Shown piece after piece: positions 1 through 5,087 of a DNA stretch of 9,783 bases (its first letter is position 1; each line of letters starts with the position of its first letter). The stretch is from Fluviicola sp. (lineage in GTDB: Bacteria > Bacteroidota > Bacteroidia > Flavobacteriales_D > Crocinitomicaceae): the NCBI RefSeq assembly GCF_030151805.1, contig NZ_JASLCN010000378.1, positions 1-9,783 on the forward strand, written 5' to 3'. The translations under genes and the position numbers were made by a program. The notes under the pieces were generated by a model. It did not search any database. It was not told the origin of the DNA and saw only the letters and a list, made by a program, of their open reading frames with translations.

Positions 1-326
1 TGGTTACAGCAACTTTGACAAATGAGTGCGGAACACAAACAGTCATTCAGACAATCGTTGTTACAAGCACAGCTGGAATGGAAGAAAACGGAATCGAAGG
101 ATTGAGTGTTTATCCGAACCCGGCTTCAGATAAAGTAATCATTTCTCTCCCTGAAACAGCAGATGCATCAGCAACGGTTTATTCAACAACAGGAACCGTG
201 ATTTCTACTCTTGGAAAACTGGATGCTCAAACAGAATTGCCTGTTCAGGGCTGGACTCCGGGAGTTTACTTCGTACGCGTTCAGAATGAAAGCAAAGCAA
301 GCACTATTAAGTTAGTGATTCAATAA
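1..326 (+). CDS. 3' end of a secreted protein with a T9SS type A C-terminal sorting domain (partial)
   Basis: The frame is open from base 3, so the gene begins upstream of the window and only its last ~107 codons are seen. The first ~22 residues (VTATLTNECGTQ...) look like the final strand of a PKD/Ig-like domain. The rest, starting at about base 99 (GIEGLSVYPNPASDKV), fits the Por/T9SS type A sorting domain: the 'YPNPASD' opening, a central 'VYSTTGTVI' strand, then 'GVYFVRVQ' and a final 'KLVIQ'. In that family the domain directs a protein already exported by Sec across the outer membrane, and is usually cleaved by the PorU sortase with attachment to the cell surface. The function of the missing part cannot be judged. 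An in-frame TTG at 15 is not a credible start because the frame runs on upstream. A terminator follows 15 nt after the stop. Confidence 0.9.
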   Translation, partial: VTATLTNECGTQTVIQTIVVTSTAGMEENGIEGLSVYPNPASDKVIISLPETADASATVYSTTGTVISTLGKLDAQTELPVQGWTPGVYFVRVQNESKASTIKLVIQ

Positions 327-341
327 CAACTGAAAATGAAG

Positions 342-375
342 ATTCAGGCAGGAACTCTTTCTTGCCTGAATTTTT
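342..375 (+). terminator. Rho-independent terminator after the first T9SS gene
   Basis: A 13-bp stem pairs 342-354 (ATTCAGGCAGGAA) with 359-371 (TTCTTGCCTGAAT). It has one G-T wobble and a 4-nt loop (CTCT), and runs straight into five Ts (371-375). It lies between the stop at 326 and the start at 402, so the two neighbouring surface-protein genes are probably separate transcription units. Confidence 0.88.
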
Positions 376-401
376 AATCATCACACTTTAATCTCCAAAC
401 G

Positions 402-2579
402 ATGAAACTACGAACTGGTTCCCTTCTCTTATTGCTAGTTGTTTCCAGTTATTTCACAGGATATACTCAATGCAACTGGACACAGATTTATCATGAATCT
501 TATGAGTATACGACTGTTATTCCTCATCTATTGTCCGGAACCACTTACCAAAACAATCCCCAAACATATGCAGGTTGTGTTCGCACAGGAACTTACGGGA
601 TGTACATGAATATTGTAGATGGTTATGTCGGGATGCTGTATTCTCAGCCATTCACCGATATTTGTGTCGGACAACAATACCGTTTTTCCTTTTCCACCCG
701 CGACACCTGGACAAGTACAAATAACCTGACGATCCAGGTGAAAGACAACGGGGGAAATGTGCTGGTTACTCAAAACGTGATCAACGGAAGTACCTGGAAC
801 GATATCACCATGGTCGCTTTTACCGCTCCGACTTCTTCAATTGTATTTGAAATCAGCACGAATACTGCCGGAACAGGTGGAAATGATGTTGGTTTTGATG
901 ATTTGAAATTGTTTCAGTGCCAACCAGTACCGCTCAACCTTGCTGTAACGGAATGCGCTTCCGGAAATTCAGTGAATTTGTATGCTGAAATTCCCGCAGG
1001 AACTTTGTCCGCCGGTGGAACCTGGACAGGACCTTCAGCGCTGACGAATGGTTATCTGGGAACATTTACACCCGGAACAAATACCAATGGAAGCTATCAT
1101 TATACCATTGACGGAGCACCCGGTTGTGCCGATTCGGTCGCAAATATTCAGGTTGCTTTTATCCAAACTCCAATCCTTAACCCAATTCAGGATGTAACTA
1201 CTTGTTCGTTTTATATTCTTCCGGTGATTTCTGGAACGAATTTAAGCGGAAATCAGCGCTATTACACCGGCCCGAACGGAACAGGTACTTCGTACTTGCC
1301 GGGAGCGGCCATTATAGCTTCACAAACATTGTATGTTTATGACGGAGCATCTGGTTGTTCCGATCAGGTTTCATTCACCATCAATTTTATACCTTCTCCG
1401 GTAATTACTGTGAGTGGGAATGATACAATTTGTGCCGGAGAAACTGCCGTTTTCACAGTTTTTTCAACCAGCAATAACATGACCTATGTCTGGACTCCCG
1501 GAAACATAACAAGCTCAACGCTTTCTGTAAATCCGGGTTCAACAACGGTTTACTCAGTAATCGGGACGAATGCATTTGGTTGTAACTCGAATATGGTGTC
1601 GGCTTCAGCAATTGTGAGACCGAGCCCGATTCTGACCTTACAAGCTTCAGATGATACAATTTGCCTGGGTGATCAAGTACAATTGATGGTGACATCGTCC
1701 GTTAACGGAACGAATTACTTATGGAACGACGGAAATACCCAGGCAATCAGAATGGTTTCTCCCGCTTCAAACAGTACGTTTTCAGTCATTGGAACCTCAC
1801 CGAATGGCTGCACGGATGCAAAAGCAACACCGGTTTTGGTTATTCCGGCATTGGAAGTAATGATTTCCGGAGTTTCCGAATTCTGTGAAGGAGCTTCCAC
1901 AACACTTTCTGTTTCGGGAAATCAACCTGGAATGACGTATACCTGGATTCCGTCCGGAAGTACAACCCAAACTTTTTCGGTGAACGATCAGAATGCAGGA
2001 TGGATTTATGTAATGGGTTCTTATCATGGTTGCCCGATCGGAAGAGATTCGGTGTTGACAGCTGCATTGCCAAACCCTCAGATTGCAGTTCCGGATAATT
2101 TCCAGGTTTGCCCGGGAACACCCGTCGTTGCAACAGTCAGTTCCAATGTGCCGAATAGTACCTTTGTCTGGACACCCGGAAATTTAACGGGCTCAAGTAA
2201 TACGCTGTATGCCAATACTTCGACAACTTATTATGTTTATGCACAAAACGGATCATGTGTTTCCGAAACGGATTCCTTTACCGTTGATATTTCATTGGCT
2301 TGTTTCGTAGAAGTTCCGAATATTTTCACCCCGAACGGAGATCAGGTGAATGATTACTTCTCGCTGGTTTCCTATGCCGGAATTCAATCATTGGAAATAG
2401 ATATCGTGAATCGCTGGGGAAACCGGGTACGCTCATTTGCCAAACCTGATTTTCAGTGGGACGGGAAAGATACTTCCGGAAAAGAAATGGCTGAAGGGGT
2501 TTATTTCTACCGTTTGAAAGCTGTTTTAGGCTCAGGAGAAGAAATCGAAAAGCAAGGCTTTATTGAAGTTTTACGTTAA
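402..2579 (+). CDS. Large secreted adhesin-like protein: jelly-roll-like N-terminus, six Ig/PKD-like repeats, type B T9SS (gliding-motility) C-terminal domain
   Basis: 725 residues. Residues 1-23 form a Sec signal peptide (basic MKLR, a leucine/valine core, then SSYFTGYTQ). Residues ~24-173 are beta-rich and end in 'GFDDLKLFQC', like carbohydrate-binding or MAM-type jelly-roll modules in Bacteroidota surface proteins; this is a resemblance only. Residues ~176-630 hold six tandem Ig/PKD-like repeats of ~75-83 residues, each with two cysteines ~49-57 apart (185/242, 268/319, 344/394, 421/470, 495/544, 570/619). Residues ~637-725 match the CHU_C/gliding-motility-associated C-terminal domain: 'VPNIFTPNGDQVNDYF', 'NRWGNRV', 'WDGKDTSG', 'GVYFYRLKA' and the closing 'KQGFIEVLR'. 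This domain sends proteins through the T9SS by the type B route, as for SprB-like adhesins. No catalytic motif is seen, so adhesion or matrix binding is inferred. The ATG at 402 places the signal peptide at the N-terminus. The gene is flanked by terminators and is probably monocistronic. Confidence 0.9.
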   Translation: MKLRTGSLLLLLVVSSYFTGYTQCNWTQIYHESYEYTTVIPHLLSGTTYQNNPQTYAGCVRTGTYGMYMNIVDGYVGMLYSQPFTDICVGQQYRFSFSTRDTWTSTNNLTIQVKDNGGNVLVTQNVINGSTWNDITMVAFTAPTSSIVFEISTNTAGTGGNDVGFDDLKLFQCQPVPLNLAVTECASGNSVNLYAEIPAGTLSAGGTWTGPSALTNGYLGTFTPGTNTNGSYHYTIDGAPGCADSVANIQVAFIQTPILNPIQDVTTCSFYILPVISGTNLSGNQRYYTGPNGTGTSYLPGAAIIASQTLYVYDGASGCSDQVSFTINFIPSPVITVSGNDTICAGETAVFTVFSTSNNMTYVWTPGNITSSTLSVNPGSTTVYSVIGTNAFGCNSNMVSASAIVRPSPILTLQASDDTICLGDQVQLMVTSSVNGTNYLWNDGNTQAIRMVSPASNSTFSVIGTSPNGCTDAKATPVLVIPALEVMISGVSEFCEGASTTLSVSGNQPGMTYTWIPSGSTTQTFSVNDQNAGWIYVMGSYHGCPIGRDSVLTAALPNPQIAVPDNFQVCPGTPVVATVSSNVPNSTFVWTPGNLTGSSNTLYANTSTTYYVYAQNGSCVSETDSFTVDISLACFVEVPNIFTPNGDQVNDYFSLVSYAGIQSLEIDIVNRWGNRVRSFAKPDFQWDGKDTSGKEMAEGVYFYRLKAVLGSGEEIEKQGFIEVLR
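927..2291 (+). repeat. Six tandem Ig/PKD-like repeats coded within the adhesin
   Basis: These are coding repeats of about 225-250 bp. In the later units the first cysteine sits in a conserved context (NDTICAG, DDTICLG, SEFCEG, FQVCPG) and the second follows a glycine or a Gly-Ser turn (FGC, NGC, HGC, NGSC). The cysteine-to-cysteine distance is 50, 49, 49 and 49 residues in the last four units, and their first cysteines are 77, 74 and 75 residues apart. A 'Y/F-x-W-x-P/D' strand lies in the middle. Similarity also shows in the DNA: 'GATACAATTTG' occurs near 1422 and 1654, and 'TGGACtCCCGGAAA' near 1491 recurs as 'TGGACaCCCGGAAA' near 2169. This suggests growth by internal duplication. The first two units (from residues ~176 and ~253) are more divergent. 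Confidence 0.75.
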
Positions 2580-2628
2580 TGAATAATCATCAGTTTTAGT
2601 TCTTTTTGTTATTGTACCTTCAATAATG

Positions 2629-2659
2629 GAATGCGATCTTCGGGTCGCATTCTTTTTTT
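2629..2659 (+). terminator. Rho-independent terminator with UUCG tetraloop after the adhesin gene
   Basis: A 10-bp stem pairs 2629-2638 (GAATGCGATC) with 2643-2652 (GGTCGCATTC). It has one T-G wobble and a C(TTCG)G tetraloop, and is followed by seven Ts (2653-2659). It begins 49 nt after the stop codon. The tetraloop is the highly stable type common in intrinsic terminators. Confidence 0.92.
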
Positions 2660-2797
2660 ATTCTAAAAATAATATCCTTCCAGGCAAAGCTCTTTGCGCT
2701 CTTCCTTTCTTTGCTATTTACCGTATTTTTGTCGTTCAATCTATCCAGGAAAATGACTTCTGCTCCTTACTGCCACTGGGCTAATAGATACAACTTG

Positions 2798-2813
2798 TCC
2801 CGCCACTGCGGGA
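2798..2813. repeat. Small perfect GC-rich hairpin (6-bp stem, CACT loop)
   Basis: TCCCGC (2798-2803) pairs perfectly with GCGGGA (2808-2813) around the loop CACT, with possible wobble extension by two pairs on the outside. No T-run follows, so it is not an intrinsic terminator on the + strand. Its function is unknown; it may be part of a larger degenerate intergenic repeat. Confidence 0.5.
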
Positions 2814-2893
2814 TGTCTATCCATCATTTTAGTGCAATTAGTTCCCGGTCCATATTCTTAAACCTTCGAAAGAAAATACAGACCCTCATTTCG

Positions 2894-2970
2894 CTTTGCG
2901 CTCTCTGCATCTTTGCGTTTCAATAAAAATCACTTTGTGTTTTTAACGCTAAGAAGCAAAGGGCGCAGAG
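2894..2970. repeat. Imperfect 26-bp inverted repeat of the CTTTGCG family
   Basis: The left arm 2894-2919 and the right arm 2945-2970 are reverse complements at 21 of 26 positions. Two of the five differences would be G-T wobbles in a folded strand. The arms are separated by a 25-nt AT-rich loop (2920-2944). Each arm carries two partly repeated TTTGC/CTCTGC units, so the arms themselves are internally repetitive. No poly-T follows either arm. From general experience, CTTTGCG-rich intergenic repeats of this look recur in Bacteroidota genomes, but whether this is a dispersed family here cannot be tested from one window. Confidence 0.65.
2909..2942 (+). repeat. Direct repeat copy 1 (34 nt)
   Basis: The segment beginning ATCTTTGCGTTTCAATAAAA and ending CTTTGTGTTT is nearly identical to 3032-3066. 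The differences are one substitution (G/A at the ninth base) and a two-position change (substitution plus one-base indel) before CTTTGTG. It overlaps the left arm and loop of the inverted repeat at 2894-2970. Confidence 0.7.
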
Positions 2971-3031
2971 ATGTTTTAGCTGGAATAATGATCTCCCGAT
3001 GAATCAATGAAAAAGGATTCAGTAAGAGTAA

Positions 3032-3066
3032 ATCTTTGCATTTCAATAAAAATCCTCTTTGTGTTT
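3032..3066 (+). repeat. Direct repeat copy 2 (35 nt)
   Basis: This is the second copy of the 34-nt segment at 2909-2942, offset by about 123 bp. It lies 86 nt upstream of the rfbB start. The right arm of the inverted repeat is not repeated after it, so only part of the larger element was duplicated or has been kept. Confidence 0.7.
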
Positions 3067-3123
3067 CCGGAATGATGAAGTCCCCGGATGCCTGAATAGG
3101 GAAACATCACATCATATTTTATG

Positions 3124-3131
3124 TAACTTTA
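3124..3131 (+). promoter_or_regulatory. Weak candidate -7 element upstream of rfbB
   Basis: TAACTTTA resembles the Bacteroidota -7 consensus TAnnTTTG except for the last base. It sits 20 nt before the rfbB ATG. No TTG is found at the expected -33 distance, so this is only a suggestion. Confidence 0.2.
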
Positions 3132-3151
3132 CATCAAAGAGCAACATTTAT

Positions 3152-4198
3152 ATGAATATTCTGGTTACGGGAGGCGCGGGCTTCATTGGGTCGCATTTGG
3201 GTCGCTTATTGGTGAAAAAATATCCGTCTTACAAGATTATAACATTTGATGCCCTGACCTATGCAGGGAATCTGGCAAATCTGAAAGACGTGATGGATGC
3301 GGAGAATCACATTTTTGTAAAAGGAGATATTACTTCCGAACAAGACGTAAAAGCAGCATTTGAGAACTATCAGATTACGGACGTTATTCATTTGGCGGCA
3401 GAATCTCATGTTGACCGTTCAATCGAAGGACCGATGGAATTTGTTCATACGAATGTAGTTGGAACGGTAAACCTGATGAATCAGGCACGCGCGTATTGGA
3501 AAACCAATGAAGGGCATGTTTTTTACCATGTTTCTACCGATGAGGTTTTCGGGTCTCTTGGTTTGGAAGGATTCTTTACGGAGACAACGCCTTACGATCC
3601 GAGAAGTCCTTATTCGGCATCGAAAGCAGCTTCCGATCATTTTGTGTCTGCGTATTATCATACCTACGATTTCCCAATCAAACGATCCAATTGCTCAAAC
3701 AATTACGGTAGCAATCATCACCCGGAAAAATTGATTCCGTTGATGATCAACAATATTCTGAACAAAAAATCCCTGCCTGTTTACGGTGAAGGAATCAATG
3801 TGAGAGATTGGCTCTGGGTAGAAGACCACGCACGCGCAATCGACGTGATTTTTCACAAAGGAGCAATTGGCTGCAACTACAACATCGGAGGATGGAACGA
3901 GTGGCGGAATATTGATTTGATTCACGAATTGTGTCAAATCATGGATCAGGAACTTGGACGAAAAGAGGGCGAAAGCGCAGAATTGATTACCTATGTAAAA
4001 GACCGGTCCGGACATGATTTGCGCTATGCGATTGATGCTACGAAATTGTTTGATGAATTGGGCTGGAAACCGAGTATTACTTTTGAAGAAGGTCTTCGCG
4101 AAACCGTAAAATGGTATCTGAATAACCAGGATTGGGTGAAAGAAGTTACTTCCGGAGCGTACCAGGATTATTACAAAAGCATGTATAATCAGCGTTAA
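3152..4198 (+). CDS. rfbB: dTDP-glucose 4,6-dehydratase (RmlB/RfbB)
   Basis: 348 residues, typical for the family. The enzyme converts dTDP-glucose to dTDP-4-keto-6-deoxyglucose with bound NAD+, the second step towards dTDP-L-rhamnose and other deoxysugars for surface polysaccharide, in the cytoplasm. The N-terminal Rossmann motif is TGGAGFIGSH (residues 6-15). The catalytic T-D-E is in 'VSTDEVFGSL' (T129, D130, E131), and the short-chain dehydrogenase pair is in YSASK (Y154, K158). Further family blocks are 'AAESHVDRSI' (82-91), 'SNNYG' (182-186), 'PVYGEGINVRDWLWVEDHARAI' spanning 209-230, and 'DRSGHDLRYAID' (284-295). The family usually has RPGHD where this protein has R-S-G-H-D (S286). The ATG at 3152 is chosen because the Rossmann fold starts directly there; the frame is open back to a TTG at 3059, but those 31 codons resemble no RmlB sequence and include repeat DNA. 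The next gene follows after 2 nt. rfbA, rfbC and rfbD are not in the window. Confidence 0.95.
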   Translation: MNILVTGGAGFIGSHLGRLLVKKYPSYKIITFDALTYAGNLANLKDVMDAENHIFVKGDITSEQDVKAAFENYQITDVIHLAAESHVDRSIEGPMEFVHTNVVGTVNLMNQARAYWKTNEGHVFYHVSTDEVFGSLGLEGFFTETTPYDPRSPYSASKAASDHFVSAYYHTYDFPIKRSNCSNNYGSNHHPEKLIPLMINNILNKKSLPVYGEGINVRDWLWVEDHARAIDVIFHKGAIGCNYNIGGWNEWRNIDLIHELCQIMDQELGRKEGESAELITYVKDRSGHDLRYAIDATKLFDELGWKPSITFEEGLRETVKWYLNNQDWVKEVTSGAYQDYYKSMYNQR

Positions 4199-4200
4199 GA

Positions 4201-4944
4201 ATGAGTTTATTCGACGTGTTTAAGAGCCGGAAAAAGGATGCTGCAGATATCGGTGGAATTTTGCAGGTCGATATTCACAGTCATTTACTTCCCGGAATTG
4301 ATGACGGTGCTCCATCCATGGATCACACGATCGGAATGCTTCGGAAATTTGAAGAATTGGGATATCAGAAACTGATTTTTACCCCGCATGTCATGTCGGG
4401 AGTATATGACAATACTTCTGAAATCATTCTTGGAAAATTGCAGGAAGTGAGAAAAGTGAGCGAAGAATTGGGCTTGAAACTCCGTTTGGAAGCATCCGCT
4501 GAATATTATTTTGATGAAACTTTTTTTGAGCGGATCAGAACCAAAGATTTACTGCCTTTTCACGGAAATCACATCCTTTTTGAGTTTTCATTCCGCAATC
4601 AGCCTTCCCGGGTAGAGGAAGTTGTTTTTCAATTAAAATCTGCCGGATATCAACCGGTTTTGGCACATTTTGAACGCTACCTCTATTATCATCCTTCCAT
4701 TGAAGTGGCGAAACAATTGCAGGAACGAGGCTGCATGATCCAGGTTAATTTAAATTCTTTCACCGGGCATTACGGACCGGAAATAAAAAACCAGGCGATC
4801 AGACTTTTAAAGGCCGGGGTAATTGATCTTTTGGGCAGCGATTGCCACCGGATTCAGCATTTGGAAACCCTGGAAAGTTCGTTGAAAGACCCGCTTTTTC
4901 ATCGGTTGCTGGAAGAAAAAGTCAAAAACCCTTTGTTTCTCTGA
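4201..4944 (+). CDS. PHP-domain tyrosine-protein phosphatase of the CpsB/CapC/YwqE type
   Basis: 247 residues, the usual family size. Members are metal-dependent (manganese-type) phosphatases that remove phosphate from tyrosine-rich tails of polysaccharide co-polymerase kinases, thereby controlling capsule or exopolysaccharide export. PHP metal-ligand motifs are visible in order: D24-x-H26-x-H28 followed by 'LLPGIDDG' (29-36), 'TPH' (H63), E101 in 'SAEYYFD', H156 in 'LAHFERY', and 'GSDCHR' with D214 and H216. The spacing and the 'VDIHSHLLPGIDDG' signature are characteristic and separate it from PHP histidinol phosphatases. No signal peptide is present, so it should be cytoplasmic. It starts 2 nt after the rfbB stop, which implies co-transcription and probably coupled translation and supports a role in the same surface-polysaccharide system. 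No matching tyrosine kinase (Wzc-like) is in the window, so its substrate is unknown. No clear terminator follows. Confidence 0.9.
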   Translation: MSLFDVFKSRKKDAADIGGILQVDIHSHLLPGIDDGAPSMDHTIGMLRKFEELGYQKLIFTPHVMSGVYDNTSEIILGKLQEVRKVSEELGLKLRLEASAEYYFDETFFERIRTKDLLPFHGNHILFEFSFRNQPSRVEEVVFQLKSAGYQPVLAHFERYLYYHPSIEVAKQLQERGCMIQVNLNSFTGHYGPEIKNQAIRLLKAGVIDLLGSDCHRIQHLETLESSLKDPLFHRLLEEKVKNPLFL

Positions 4945-4982
4945 CTAAACAGATCCGGGTGATCCCAATTGTTAAAATTATC

Positions 4983-5013
4983 TTGGAAAGCTCATTTTTT
5001 TGTTCTAAATTTT
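4983..5013 (+). promoter_or_regulatory. Candidate Bacteroidota-type promoter before the YceI-fusion gene
   Basis: TTG at 4983-4985 and TAAATTTT at 5006-5013 are separated by 20 nt, which fits TTG-N19-23-TAnnTTTG apart from the final base. It lies in the 143-nt gap between the phosphatase stop and the ATG at 5088 and would give a leader of about 70 nt. AT-rich DNA yields such matches by chance, so confidence is low. A second weaker match, TATACTTG at 5064-5071, has no -33 partner. Confidence 0.25.
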
Positions 5014-5087
5014 CCTGAAATTAATTCCAGAAGAAATATATACCACGGTAAATAAATTATTTGTATACTTGTGAAAAATTACAAATT

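Larger units (their letters stand above)
2660..3151. other. Repeat-rich intergenic region upstream of the polysaccharide genes
   Basis: This stretch of about 490 bp has no convincing gene. A 71-codon frame (2711-2926) starts at TTG, has low-complexity content and overlaps the repeats. The spacer holds scattered variants of CTTTGCG: 2693-2699 (CTTTGCG), 2709-2713, 2895-2918, 2954-2970 on the opposite strand, 3034-3039 and 3056-3062. These are arranged as the inverted and direct repeats listed separately, with a small GC-rich hairpin at 2798-2813. GCCACTG with a following G-run occurs twice (about 2772-2780 and 2803-2812). The region must carry any promoter for the downstream rfbB unit, since the terminator at 2629-2659 isolates it from the adhesin gene. 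Confidence 0.6.

Noticed and set aside
2724..2731. TATTTTTG as a -7 promoter element
   Set aside because: No TTG lies at the expected -33 spacing (nearest spacings are 10 and 27 nt) and no gene follows closely.
2711..2926. 71-codon open frame starting at TTG in the spacer
   Set aside because: Its 3' part is made of the CTTTGCG repeat DNA, it has no recognisable domain or start context, and its composition does not resemble the neighbouring genes.
2690..3066. Possible CRISPR-like array from recurring CTTTGCG motifs
   Set aside because: The copies are degenerate, irregularly spaced and in both orientations, with no constant-length spacers and no cas genes nearby.
3059..3151. Upstream extension of rfbB to a TTG
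   Set aside because: The added 31 residues include repeat-derived DNA and precede the Rossmann strand that starts RmlB proteins; the ATG at 3152 fits the family length.
4950..4975. GATC...GATC / GGGTGATCCC hairpin after the phosphatase gene as a terminator
   Set aside because: The stem is only 3-4 bp and no T-run follows directly, so read-through into the next gene cannot be excluded.
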